From: Nitratidesulfovibrio termitidis HI1 | GTDB lineage: Bacteria; Desulfobacterota; Desulfovibrionia; Desulfovibrionales; Desulfovibrionaceae | Direction of reading: 5' to 3' | Length of the DNA stretch: 64,000 bases | Assembly (NCBI RefSeq): GCF_000504305.1 | Contig: NZ_KI632512.1 | Coordinates: forward strand, 3,288,404 to 3,352,403 | Shown here: piece after piece, positions 24,914 through 34,126 of the stretch | Layout: the number at the start of each line of letters is the position of its first letter | Numbering within the stretch: position 1 is the stretch's first letter | Notes under the pieces: generated by a model | Seen by the model: only the letters and a program-made list of their open reading frames with translations | Database searches by the model: none | What the model was told of the DNA's origin: nothing | Position numbers and translations under genes: made by a program

Positions 24914-27900
24914 CTATGTCCGGCTGCGCGGCTGGCTGTGCAATTGGGCCCGCAACTGGGCCCGCAACTGGGCGTCCAACTGGTCGATTTCTATGGGTTT
25001 GGCCAGGTAGTCGTTCATGCCCGCCGCCAGGAAGCGCTCGCGGTCGCCCAGCATGGCGTGGGCGGTCAGGGCCAGCACCGGCACCCACGGCGGGGTGGCG
25101 CCGGGGTTCACGGCCTCGCGCATGCGGATGTGCCGGGTAACTTCCATGCCGTCCATGTCGGGCATCTGGATATCCATGAGCACCGCGTCGTAGTGGTCGC
25201 GTCCCAGCATTTCCAGGGCCTGCCGCCCGGAGGAGGCGCGGTCGGCCGTGTAGCCCAGCCGGGTCAGCAGCCGTTGCGCGGTCACCAGATTCACCTCGTC
25301 GTCATCCACCACCAGGATGCGCGGCGGCGTCCCGGCGACTTCCGGCGCATGGTCCCCCGCCGCGCCTCCTGCCGTGTCCCCTGCCGCAGAGGGCGCCTTT
25401 GCCGATGCATCCGCAACCGGCGGCGTTGCCATCCGGTGAGGGGCCGGAGGGACGTCCGGGCCACGGGCTGCTTCCGGAGCAGGCCCCGCCCCGCCCGGCG
25501 GAGCGTCTCCAGGTTCGTTCGGTGATGCGCCCGGTGATGCGTCCGGTGCCATGCCTGTCGGCGCGCCCCGCCGCACCGCGCGGGGCGCCTGCGGGCGTTC
25601 GTCTTCTGCGCGCAGGGGCAGGGTGATGTGGAATTCGGTGCCCTCGCCGGGGGCGGTGGCCACGCAGATGGTGCCGCCCATGAGCAGGGTGAGCCGCCGC
25701 ACGATGGCCAGTCCCAGGCCCGTGCCGCCGGGCCGGGCCGTGGCCGCGCTGCCCGTGGTGTAACTTTCGAACAGGGTGCGCAGCCGTTCCGGCGCGAAGC
25801 CGATACCCGTGTCGATGACCGCCATGTGGATGGAAACCCGATCAGCCATGCCGCAGCGCGGCAGCGGATATATCTCCACGCGTACCCCGCCCGTGTCGGT
25901 GCATTTGACCGCATTGGACGCCAGGTTCACCAGCACCTGGCGGAAGCGCCCGGCGTCGCCCGTAAGCACCGGCGGCAGGTCCGGGGCGGCCTGCACCTCG
26001 AATGCCAGCCCCTTGGCCTTGGCCTGATGGGCCAGCATGGCGTGCACGGGTTCGGTCACCTGGGTCATGGAGAACGGTTCCTCCACCAGCGGCAGCGCGC
26101 CCGCTTCCATGCGCGAGATGTCCAGGATGTCGTCAAGGATGCGCAGCAGGTTGCGGCTGGCGCCCAGGGCCGTGTCCACGCAGTCTTCCTGGTCGCCGGA
26201 AAGGCTGGTGCCACGCAGCAGTTGCAGCATGCCCATGATGCCGTTGACGGGGGTGCGCACCTCGTGGCTCATCACCGCGATGAATTCCGACTTGGACCGG
26301 TTGGCCCCCTCCGCCGCTTCCTTGGCCTGGCGCAGTTCGTCCTCGGCGCGGGTGCGTCGGGTGACGTCGGCGAACATGACCGCGATCTGGCGGTTGCCGG
26401 TGCGGAACACCCACAGGTCGGCAAAGGACCACCCGGCGGGCATCCACCCGGCGCTGGCGTGGGCCGTGACGTTGAACGTCCCCCCCTTGCCGGCAATGCC
26501 GCCAAAGATGGTGGGCAGGTTGGTGGCGGCAATGCCGGGCAGGGCCTCGGTCAGCCGCCGTCCCAGCATGCCCCGGTCGGTGATGCGCAGGGCCGCGTCG
26601 GCCGTGGGGTTCACCGCCTCTATGCGCAGGTGCTCGGCCTGGTCCAGGGTGAGCAGCAAGAGACCCAGGGGGGCGCCTTCGACGATGGAGCGGAATCGGG
26701 CCTCCACCTCGCGCAGTTGTTGTTCCGACTGCCTGCGCTCGGTGATGTCGTGAAACATGCCCACGATCACGTCGCGGTTGCCCACGCGCAGTGCCCTGGC
26801 CTTGACCAGCATGTCGCGTTCTATGCCGGCCTTGGTGCGCATGGGCATTTCCGCGGGCATTTCCATGGGGTGTTCGCGCAGGGTGTTGAAGCGCCCCCCG
26901 AAACCGTTGCGGTGCATTCTGTCCGGGTACAGCTGGCGCTGGTGTATGCCCACCAGTTCTTCGCGCGGGTAGCCGAAGACCTGCTGGGCTGCCCGGTTTG
27001 CGTCCAGGATGAGGCCGGTATCCGCATCGGCCAGCAGGATGGCGTCCATGGCGCTGTCGAACACGGTGCGGTAGCGGGTCTCGTTGTCGCGCAGTTCGGC
27101 GGTGAAGGCCTCTCGCTCGCTCTGGCGACTGGCGAGAATGGCGGCCATGGTGTCCACGCTGAAGGCCAACTGGCCGATTTCCCCCAGGTCGTGGCGGATG
27201 CCGGTGCGCGCGCCCAACTGCCCTTCGCCGATGCGGGTGGCCGTGGCGGCGATGTGCGACAGGGGCCGGGCCAGCAGCCTGCCGCCAAGGATCCAGGCCA
27301 CGGCCAGGGTCACGGCCATGGCGCTGCCGAGCAGCAGCAGGGCGCGGTTGCGGGCGGCGCGCACCGGAGCCAGCACGGTCTCTTCGGGAATGCCCACCAT
27401 CACGTTCAGGTAGGGGCCGGATTCCGGGTACAGGCGCACGCGGGTAAACCCGTACAGCCGCACCGTGCCGTCGGAACTTTCGCGGGTGAACAGCCCCTCG
27501 TCCGGCATGGCGCGCAGGATATCCAGGATTTCTCCCCGGATGGCCTTGCCCACCGGGCTGGCGGAGTTGCGCGGATGGTAGGACAGGCGGATGCCACGAT
27601 GGTCGGTCACGCTCAGGACGGAGCCGGGGGGCAGGTTCAGCTTGTCGAACAGGCCGTCATACTGGTCCAGGCGCATGGGTGCGGCAAGGACGCCATACAC
27701 CCGTCCCTCGTCGTCCACGAGCGGCAGCGCGAAGTGAAAGGTGGCCTCGTGCAGGGTGCGCGCCAGCACGTATTCGCCGCTGGAGAAGCGCTTGTCGCGC
27801 AGCGCCGTGCGAAAATAGAGGCGGTCCGCAAGGTTGAAGGGGCTCTGACCGGGGGGAGGCAGCGGCTGGCGTCCCGAGGCGACGAGGTCGCCGTTGGCGT

Positions 27901-28216
27901 CGAGGGCCAGCAGGTTCAGCAGGGTGGTGTCCTCGGCCAGCACCTCCCGGAACACCGACTCGCAGGCGACCGGGTCCAGCTGGCGCACGTCGGGCAGGGC
28001 GGCCAGGATGGTCAGGGTCTGGCGGGCTCCGTCGGCCACACGTACCTGCAGGGCCGCGATGCTGCTGGCCGCCCGGGTCACCGAAGCCTCCGCCTCGGAC
28101 TGAAGCTGCGAGGCGAGACGGTGGGAGTCGTACAGGATGACCCCGAACGAGGGCAGGGCCGCCAAAAGGGCGACCCAGACCAGGGTGACACGGATGGAGA
28201 ACATGTGCGGCCGCAT
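24914..28216 (-). CDS. Membrane-bound hybrid sensor histidine kinase
   Basis: 1100 residues from the ATG at 28216 (CAGGAG 7 bp upstream). TM1 at about 6-28; a large periplasmic Cache-type sensor to about 285; TM2 about 287-312; HAMP; two PAS domains (about 390-500, 515-640); HisKA with EFIAVMSHEVRTPVNG (phospho-acceptor His); an ATPase domain ending in GGTGLGLAIVRRL; an Ala/Pro-rich linker of about 90 residues; and a C-terminal receiver domain with VLMDIQMPDMDG (phospho-acceptor Asp). The C-terminal tail repeats LRAQ from a 12-bp DNA repeat. No response regulator gene is adjacent. Signal unknown; small organic molecules are usual Cache ligands. Confidence 0.9.
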   Translation of the reverse strand: MRPHMFSIRVTLVWVALLAALPSFGVILYDSHRLASQLQSEAEASVTRAASSIAALQVRVADGARQTLTILAALPDVRQLDPVACESVFREVLAEDTTLLNLLALDANGDLVASGRQPLPPPGQSPFNLADRLYFRTALRDKRFSSGEYVLARTLHEATFHFALPLVDDEGRVYGVLAAPMRLDQYDGLFDKLNLPPGSVLSVTDHRGIRLSYHPRNSASPVGKAIRGEILDILRAMPDEGLFTRESSDGTVRLYGFTRVRLYPESGPYLNVMVGIPEETVLAPVRAARNRALLLLGSAMAVTLAVAWILGGRLLARPLSHIAATATRIGEGQLGARTGIRHDLGEIGQLAFSVDTMAAILASRQSEREAFTAELRDNETRYRTVFDSAMDAILLADADTGLILDANRAAQQVFGYPREELVGIHQRQLYPDRMHRNGFGGRFNTLREHPMEMPAEMPMRTKAGIERDMLVKARALRVGNRDVIVGMFHDITERRQSEQQLREVEARFRSIVEGAPLGLLLLTLDQAEHLRIEAVNPTADAALRITDRGMLGRRLTEALPGIAATNLPTIFGGIAGKGGTFNVTAHASAGWMPAGWSFADLWVFRTGNRQIAVMFADVTRRTRAEDELRQAKEAAEGANRSKSEFIAVMSHEVRTPVNGIMGMLQLLRGTSLSGDQEDCVDTALGASRNLLRILDDILDISRMEAGALPLVEEPFSMTQVTEPVHAMLAHQAKAKGLAFEVQAAPDLPPVLTGDAGRFRQVLVNLASNAVKCTDTGGVRVEIYPLPRCGMADRVSIHMAVIDTGIGFAPERLRTLFESYTTGSAATARPGGTGLGLAIVRRLTLLMGGTICVATAPGEGTEFHITLPLRAEDERPQAPRAVRRGAPTGMAPDASPGASPNEPGDAPPGGAGPAPEAARGPDVPPAPHRMATPPVADASAKAPSAAGDTAGGAAGDHAPEVAGTPPRILVVDDDEVNLVTAQRLLTRLGYTADRASSGRQALEMLGRDHYDAVLMDIQMPDMDGMEVTRHIRMREAVNPGATPPWVPVLALTAHAMLGDRERFLAAGMNDYLAKPIEIDQLDAQLRAQLRAQLHSQPRSRT

Positions 28217-28352
28217 GGCGACTCCTGGCACGGACGGCTTTCCGGCCGGGCTGCGGCCGTGGGAACCTGCCATTATCTTGGCACGCTTTTCTGCCGTGCG
28301 CCACAGCAAATCATGCCGTGGGCGCAAGGTGACACAGCGGGGCAAAGAAACA

Positions 28353-28374
28353 GGGCGGGCCTTGCGGTCCGCCC
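28353..28374 (-). terminator. Terminator of purL
   Basis: GGGCGG and CCGCCC arms, read from purL, are followed by CTGTTTCTTTG. It separates purL from the kinase gene. Confidence 0.65.
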
Positions 28375-28456
28375 GTCGTGGAAGCGTGTGTTTTCAGTCT
28401 GTTGTGTCTCGGGGGCGGTCCCCAACGGTCAAAAGGACACGTTGGGGAACTCCCGG

Positions 28457-31400
28457 CTACCAGTCGAAGGTGCCCTTGAACGAACGGGCCAGTCCTTCCA
28501 CGCCTTCCGCCAGCAGGGGGGCGCCCTGCGCAGTGAGGGTGAGGACCGCGTCCGCCGTCACCTCGCCGATGCAGGCGCAGGCGGACCCGGCAAAGCGCGC
28601 CTCGAAGGCGGCGGCGTTGCCCGGCTTGACGGTGACCAGCAGGCGGCTGGCCGATTCGGCATACAGCAGTTCCGTGGCGGTCATGTCATCGGCAACAGGT
28701 GCGGCGGCGATGTCGCACCGCGCGCCCAGCCGCCCGCCCACGGCCATTTCGGCCAGGGCCACGGCAAGGCCGCCATCGGACAGGTCGTGGCAGGCGGTGA
28801 CCAGGCCCGCGTTGATGGCCCCGTGCAGGGCGCGGTAGCGGGCCATGGCGGCCAGGGCGTCCACCTGGGGCACCTGCGCGCCCACGGTGTTCAACTGGTC
28901 GGCGATTTCGCTGCCGCCCAGTTCGCGGAAGGTGTCACCCAGCAGGTACACCTTGTCGCCGGGCTGCTTGAAGTCGGAGGTGACGGCCCGGTTCACGTCG
29001 TCCATGACACCCAGCACCGAGTACAGCACCGTGGGCGGGATGGAGATTTTCACCCCGCCGCCGAAGTAGTCGTTCTTCATGGAGTCCTTGCCCGAGATGC
29101 AGGGCACCCCGTAGGCAAGGCAGAAGTGGGCCAGGGCCTGGTTGGCGCGCACCAGTTGGGCCAGCTTGTACTGGCCGTCGGGGGTCTTTTCCGACTGCAC
29201 CGGGTCGCACCAGCAGAAGTTGTCGGTGCCGGCCATGCGGTCGGGGTCGCCTCCCACGGCCACGGCGTTGCGCACCGCCTCGTCGATGGCATTGGCCATC
29301 ATCCAGTAGGTGTCGTAGTCGCTGAACTTGGGGCAGATGCCGTGCGAAAGCACGACGCCCGCCTGGCTGTCCAGCAAGGGGCGCACCACGGCGGCGTCCG
29401 CCGGGCCGTCGCGCTTGACGCCCACAAGGGGCTTCACCACGCTGCCGCCCTTCACCTCGTGGTCATACTGACGGATCAGGTATTCCTTGCTGCAGATGTT
29501 CAGGCGGCCCAGCATGGCGTGCAGCAGCGGGCCCTGCTCTGCGGGGGCCGGGTTCAGCCTGCATTCGCATTCGGGGGCGATGGACGGGCGTTCCCATACG
29601 GCGGAAAGCCGCATCTGGGGCACGCCGTCATGCAGGAAGTCCATGTCCAGGCAGGCCACCTGCTTGTCGCCGTACACCACGTGGAAGCGGCCCGATTCGG
29701 TGAACTCGCCCAGCGGGGTGAGCTCCACGTCCATCTCCCTGGCCAGGGCCAGGAAGGCATCCAGCTTGGCGGGCGGCACTGCCAGGGTCATGCGTTCCTG
29801 CGCTTCGGACAGCAGGATTTCCCACGGGCGCAGGCCGTCGTACTTCAGCGGGGCGCGCGAAAGGTCCAGACGGCAGCCGCCGGTATCCTGGGCCATTTCG
29901 CCCACGGACGAGGACAGGCCGCCCGCGCCGTTGTCGGTGATGGCGTTGTACAGGCCCATGTCGCGGGCGCGCATGATGCAGTCGTACATCTTGCGCTGGG
30001 TGATGGGGTCGCCGATCTGCACCGCCGTGGCCGGAGAGCCTTCGTGCAGTTCTTCCGACGAGAAGGTGGCGCCGTGGATGCCGTCCTTGCCGATGCGCCC
30101 GCCCGCCATGACGATGACGTCACCGGGCAGGGCCTTCTTGTACCAGCCTGGTCGGCCGTGAATTTCCCTGGGCAGCATGCCCACGGTGCCGCAGTACACC
30201 AGCGGCTTGCCGAGGTAGCGTTCGTCGAACACGATGGAACCGTTGACGGTGGGAATGCCCGATTTGTTGCCGCCGTGCTCCACGCCTTCACGCACGCCTT
30301 CCATGACCCGGCGGGGGTGCAGCAGGCGGGGGGGCAGTTCGCCCTCGTGGAAGGGCGAGGCAAAGCAGAACACGTCGGTGTTGCACAAGAGTTCCGCGCC
30401 AAGGCCGGTGCCCATGGGGTCGCGGTTCACGCCCACGATGCCGGTCAGCGCGCCGCCATAGGGGTCCAGCGCCGAGGGGCTGTTGTGGGTTTCCACCTTG
30501 ATGCACACGTCGTGGGTGTCGTTGAAGGCGATGACCCCGGCGTTGTCCTTGAACACCGACCGGCAGAAGTCGCGTTCGCCCATGCGCTGGCGGATGGTCC
30601 TGGTGGAACCCTGGATGTACGTCTTGTACAGGCTGTCCACCACCTCGCGGCGGCCCGTTTCGCGGTTCTCGTAGTCGATGCGGGCGGAAAATATCTTGTG
30701 CTTGCAGTGCTCGGACCAGGTCTGGGCCAGCACTTCGACTTCCGCGTCGGTGGGGTCGGCGGGCAGGCCCATGGCGGCGCGGTCGGCGCGCACGGCGGGG
30801 TCCGCGTAGTAGGCGCGGATGGCGTGCAGTTCTTCCAGGCTGAGGGCCAGCGTGTTCTCGCGGCTGAAGGCCAGCATGGCCGCGTCGTCCATGGAGGACA
30901 GCGGGATTATGGCCACCTCGTCACTGGAGGCGCCGGTAACCTGGGCGGCCTGCGGGACGAAGCCGGGTTCGGCGGTCCATTCGTCGCGGCTTTTCAGGGC
31001 AAAGCGCTGGATGAGTTCGTTGGCCAGAAGGTCGCGGGCGATGTGCTCCATGTCCGCGCGGGACAGGGGCGTGTCCTTGGCGCAGGTCACGTGGAACTGG
31101 GCCGAGGTGTACACGGCGATGGAGCGGCGGTCGGCCCCCAGCACCAGAGCCAGGGTGTCGCGCGCGGTGCGGCCCTCGTTGTCGGTGACGCCGGGGCGAA
31201 AGCCCACTTCCAGCACCCAGTCCGCTGGGGCCGTGCCCTGCGGGGCGGGCAGCAGGTCCAGCGCGGCGTCCTGCAGCACGGGGTCGTGCAGCACGCCCTT
31301 GGCGACCATGCTGGTCAGCGCGTCTTCCGAAAGGCCATCCACGGTGAACACCCTGACAAGGCGCACGGATTCCACGTTCAGGCCCAGCGAGGCCCGGATC

Positions 31401-31471
31401 TTGGCGGCGACGTTGCGGCCCACGGTATCGGTGACCTGCGGCCGAAGCCCAACTTCTATGCGCCGAAGCAT
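28457..31471 (-). CDS. purL: Phosphoribosylformylglycinamidine synthase, synthetase subunit
   Basis: 1004 residues. The N-terminal region (MLRRIEVGLRPQVTDTVGRN, with a second similar segment near residue 90) resembles fused PurS-type units; the core has the AIRS/PurM signature HNSPSALDPYGGALTGIVG, DNGAGGLSSSVGEMAQDTGG and HDLSDGGLAVALAEM. It ends with FKGTFDW and lacks the C-terminal glutaminase domain of the long enterobacterial enzyme, so a separate PurQ must supply ammonia. It converts FGAR to FGAM in purine synthesis. No regulatory palindrome is evident upstream. Confidence 0.95.
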   Translation of the reverse strand: MLRRIEVGLRPQVTDTVGRNVAAKIRASLGLNVESVRLVRVFTVDGLSEDALTSMVAKGVLHDPVLQDAALDLLPAPQGTAPADWVLEVGFRPGVTDNEGRTARDTLALVLGADRRSIAVYTSAQFHVTCAKDTPLSRADMEHIARDLLANELIQRFALKSRDEWTAEPGFVPQAAQVTGASSDEVAIIPLSSMDDAAMLAFSRENTLALSLEELHAIRAYYADPAVRADRAAMGLPADPTDAEVEVLAQTWSEHCKHKIFSARIDYENRETGRREVVDSLYKTYIQGSTRTIRQRMGERDFCRSVFKDNAGVIAFNDTHDVCIKVETHNSPSALDPYGGALTGIVGVNRDPMGTGLGAELLCNTDVFCFASPFHEGELPPRLLHPRRVMEGVREGVEHGGNKSGIPTVNGSIVFDERYLGKPLVYCGTVGMLPREIHGRPGWYKKALPGDVIVMAGGRIGKDGIHGATFSSEELHEGSPATAVQIGDPITQRKMYDCIMRARDMGLYNAITDNGAGGLSSSVGEMAQDTGGCRLDLSRAPLKYDGLRPWEILLSEAQERMTLAVPPAKLDAFLALAREMDVELTPLGEFTESGRFHVVYGDKQVACLDMDFLHDGVPQMRLSAVWERPSIAPECECRLNPAPAEQGPLLHAMLGRLNICSKEYLIRQYDHEVKGGSVVKPLVGVKRDGPADAAVVRPLLDSQAGVVLSHGICPKFSDYDTYWMMANAIDEAVRNAVAVGGDPDRMAGTDNFCWCDPVQSEKTPDGQYKLAQLVRANQALAHFCLAYGVPCISGKDSMKNDYFGGGVKISIPPTVLYSVLGVMDDVNRAVTSDFKQPGDKVYLLGDTFRELGGSEIADQLNTVGAQVPQVDALAAMARYRALHGAINAGLVTACHDLSDGGLAVALAEMAVGGRLGARCDIAAAPVADDMTATELLYAESASRLLVTVKPGNAAAFEARFAGSACACIGEVTADAVLTLTAQGAPLLAEGVEGLARSFKGTFDW

Positions 31472-31573
31472 GACTGACTCCTGAGGGTGTTTGGGGGTGC
31501 GAGCGGTTGGCTCTCCATAAAGGCAAACGGCGCGCTTTGCAAATACGTGAAGATGCGATGAACCCGGCCCGGA

Positions 31574-32245
31574 TCAATCCTCTGCGGCCTGGTCGATGCC
31601 CCAGCGGGCCATGCGCCTGCCGGACTCGGCATAGTGTTCGCGCAGGGTGTGTTCGATGCGTGCAGGATCGCGGGAAAGCATGGCGTCAAGCACCACGCGG
31701 TGGCGCTGGAGGACTTCCGCCGGGGCAAAGGTGGTGCGCCAGTGGCGGAAAAGCAGGAATTTGCCGAGCCCCTGGCAGGACCGGCGCGACAGTTCCACCA
31801 GCAGGTCGTTGTCGGTGCGGGAAAAAATGACGCCATGGAACCGGGTATCGAGCTTCGACAGCTCGTCCATGTCGCCGCCCTTGGCGACGGTGTCCGCCAT
31901 GGCATCCACGATGGCGCGCAGTTCCGCGAAATCTTCGTCGGAGAAGGCGCTGATGGTGGAGGCTGCCGCGGCGCCTTCCAGCACCCCCCCGGTAAAGTAG
32001 CTGTCGCGGATGTCTTTTGCCGTCAGGGCCGTGATGAACTTGCCGCGCTGCGGGATGGAGATGACCAGCCCTTCCTGGACAAGCAGTTGCAGGGCTTCGC
32101 GAACAGGAGCCCGGCTGATGGAGAGGCGCGTGGCCAGGAGCACCTCGTTGATCTTGTCGCCCGGGGTGAATTCCCCGGCCAGGATTCGCTCTTTAATGTA
32201 GTCGGCCACCTGATGGCAGTATGTCTGCTTGGTAAAACCCTGCAT
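31574..32245 (-). CDS. GntR-family (FCD/FadR type) transcriptional regulator
   Basis: 223 residues from the ATG at 32245 (AGGGG about 6 bp upstream). The N-terminal winged helix (YIKERILAGEFTPGDKINEVLLATRLSISRAPVREALQLL) is typical GntR; the C-terminal all-helical FCD ligand domain includes LDTRFHGVIF and EHTLREHYAESG with likely metal/ligand histidines. Such proteins repress catabolic operons until a small acid ligand binds. The likely targets are nhaC-dcyD-ridA upstream on the same strand, whose promoter carries a perfect palindrome. A G14 tract lies about 85-97 bp before its start codon. Confidence 0.88.
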   Translation of the reverse strand: MQGFTKQTYCHQVADYIKERILAGEFTPGDKINEVLLATRLSISRAPVREALQLLVQEGLVISIPQRGKFITALTAKDIRDSYFTGGVLEGAAAASTISAFSDEDFAELRAIVDAMADTVAKGGDMDELSKLDTRFHGVIFSRTDNDLLVELSRRSCQGLGKFLLFRHWRTTFAPAEVLQRHRVVLDAMLSRDPARIEHTLREHYAESGRRMARWGIDQAAED

Positions 32246-32328
32246 GTGCACCCCTGCGCGTTGTTTCCGTGCAGATATAGTTCGCGCAATGGATGGTCAA
32301 GGCTGGCCTTGGCGGTGCGGCGCTGCCT

Positions 32329-32342
32329 GGGGGGGGGGGGGG
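32329..32342. repeat. G14 homopolymer tract
   Basis: Fourteen consecutive G residues, followed by AGGGGAGGGGGAGG, lie in the promoter region of the GntR gene. Tracts of this length slip in replication and can cause phase-variable expression. Confidence 0.95.
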
Positions 32343-32395
32343 AGGGGAGGGGGAGGACGCTCGGCCACTGTACCGCTTGTCATTGGTGAAACGGA

Positions 32396-32422
32396 ACGGG
32401 GCCGGGATCGTCCCGGCCCCGT
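32396..32422 (-). terminator. Terminator of the NhaC gene
   Basis: Perfect 12-bp arms ACGGGGCCGGGA/TCCCGGCCCCGT with a 3-base loop; a TCCGTTTCACC run follows in the nhaC direction. The T-run is short. Confidence 0.7.
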
Positions 32423-32511
32423 GGTTCAGTCGGGCTCGATTCTGGGAATATGGAGTGTCCTGGCCGGTTGTCACCGGAACGGGATCGGACATCAGGCCGC
32501 GTTGCGGCAGG

Positions 32512-33912
32512 TCAGGCTGCTTCGCCCACAAGCCCTTCGTTGCCGCCGAACTTGCGGTTCCAGCCGGTTACGGCAGAGAACAGCAGCACGCCGAGCAAGG
32601 CCCAGGAATAGGGATTGTACAACGCCGAACTGATGGACGGAGCGCTGATGCCGTAGGCGTCGGCGGCAGTTACCAGCGCCGCGTACCATGCCGCCACCAC
32701 GATGTGCCACGGCAGGGTGAAGAAGATGGTGCAGACGGCGCAGTCCATGAGATTGGCGCGGCGGGCCGGGGCCAGGTCGAACTTTTCGCCCAGCGGACGC
32801 ACGAGCGAGGGGCCCACCAGCAGTTCGGCAGGGGCGTTGGCGGAAATGGGAATGGAGGCAAGGATCGTGACACCGATGATGAAGAGTTCCGCCTGCCGGA
32901 CGGTTCGCACGAACGCGGTTTCGGCCAGGGTCAGGATGCGCTTCATGATGCCGCTTTCCACCAGCACCGAGGTTACCGCCAGGATCAGGACGGCGAAGAT
33001 GATGGCGCCCACCACCCCGTTGATGCCGTTTTCGATGAGCCCGGTCGATACCCCGCGCTTGGGGGGAATGCTGAACAGGGCGGCGGGGGCGAAGCGTCCC
33101 GTCACCACGCCGATGATGCCGGCCGCCACGTTGCCGTAGATGAGCGACTCGATGATGTGCCTGCCGGACAGGGCGGAGGCCACCACCACCACGAGGGCGA
33201 TGAGCATGACTGCCCCGGTGGCGTCCATGCGGGCCTGTATTTCAGGCAGGGGGTGCAGTTCTCCGCCGCCGCCGAAAGTCAGAAACACCACCCCCGCGAT
33301 GGCGGCGGCGGCCATGGACAGCGGAAAACGGCTGCGCACGACATCTTTCATCGTGGCCCCCTGGGTATAGGCCGAAACGATGGTGGTGTCCGATATGGGG
33401 GCGAGATTGTCGCCAAATGCCGCGCCGGAAAGGATGGCCAGCCCGAGCATGCTCGGGTCCGCGCCCAGGAAATGCCCGGCGGGGTACAGCACCGGCGTGA
33501 GCGCGATGCAGGTGCCGGTGCTTGTGCCCGTGCCGAGCGAGAACAGCATGGCCGCGAAGAAGACGATGAGGGTGAACGCCGCGCCCTTCGCCCCCGTGGT
33601 CATGCCCATCCACAACAGCCCGTCGACAAGGCCACCGGCGACCATGAGCGTTCCGAACACGCCCGCGAACAGCCATGCCGTGATGATGACGATGCCGGTC
33701 TTGTCCCCGATGCCGCGCATGATGGACTTGCAGTATTCCTCCTTGTTGCGCGCGAAGAAGAGTCCAACGGCTATGGCCAGCCACGCACAGGCCCAGAAGG
33801 GTTTCGTGCCTCCGCGTTCCGCCACGGAGAGCCATACCAGGCCACCGATGAGAACTAGGAGCGGAACCAAGCCTCCAAGAATCCCACCATGCATTTCAAG
33901 ACGCTTTTCCAT
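32512..33912 (-). CDS. NhaC-family Na+/H+ antiporter or related transporter
   Basis: 466 residues with about 11 hydrophobic helices. The segment FSLGTGTSTGTCIALTPVLYPAG and GAAFGDNLAPISDTTIVSA are hallmark motifs of the NhaC/arsB-like ion transporter superfamily. It may exchange sodium and protons, though family members next to catabolic genes can carry organic anions. Here it lies between a GntR regulator and a sulfur amino acid lyase, so import of the lyase substrate is possible. The ribosome site AGGAGCC precedes the ATG. Two strong hairpins occupy the 214-bp gap to the lyase gene. Confidence 0.82.
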   Translation of the reverse strand: MEKRLEMHGGILGGLVPLLVLIGGLVWLSVAERGGTKPFWACAWLAIAVGLFFARNKEEYCKSIMRGIGDKTGIVIITAWLFAGVFGTLMVAGGLVDGLLWMGMTTGAKGAAFTLIVFFAAMLFSLGTGTSTGTCIALTPVLYPAGHFLGADPSMLGLAILSGAAFGDNLAPISDTTIVSAYTQGATMKDVVRSRFPLSMAAAAIAGVVFLTFGGGGELHPLPEIQARMDATGAVMLIALVVVVASALSGRHIIESLIYGNVAAGIIGVVTGRFAPAALFSIPPKRGVSTGLIENGINGVVGAIIFAVLILAVTSVLVESGIMKRILTLAETAFVRTVRQAELFIIGVTILASIPISANAPAELLVGPSLVRPLGEKFDLAPARRANLMDCAVCTIFFTLPWHIVVAAWYAALVTAADAYGISAPSISSALYNPYSWALLGVLLFSAVTGWNRKFGGNEGLVGEAA

Positions 33913-33948
33913 GATGCAGGCTCCTTCGTTGGTATTCCGGGTTCAGTG

Positions 33949-34049
33949 CCCTGCGGGTGCCGCAGGGACATGCCGTACGGTGGGGAATGCACCCGCCGCG
34001 TGTTTTTCGTGCTGTCAGGGGCAGGGGGGGGGCGACGTGCATCGCCCCC
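33949..34049 (-). other. Two strong hairpins upstream of the NhaC gene
   Basis: CCCTGCGG-gtg-CCGCAGGG (33949-33967) and GGGGGCGA-cgtgca-TCGCCCCC (34028-34049) are perfect. Neither has a T-run, so they may reduce read-through, stabilise the upstream message or tune expression of nhaC relative to the lyase gene. Confidence 0.6.
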
Positions 34050-34126
34050 GCAGCCATGAGCTTCCATTGCGCAGCCTGGCAAGCCCCATCTGTCTTGCGC
34101 GTCATGCCGGGGCATGCGCCATGTGC

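Noticed and set aside
25628-31477. A 1949-codon open frame on the plus strand
   Set aside because: It lies opposite the histidine kinase and purL genes, is rich in His, Gly, Gln and Val as expected for an antisense frame of GC-rich genes, and has no domain or ribosome site.
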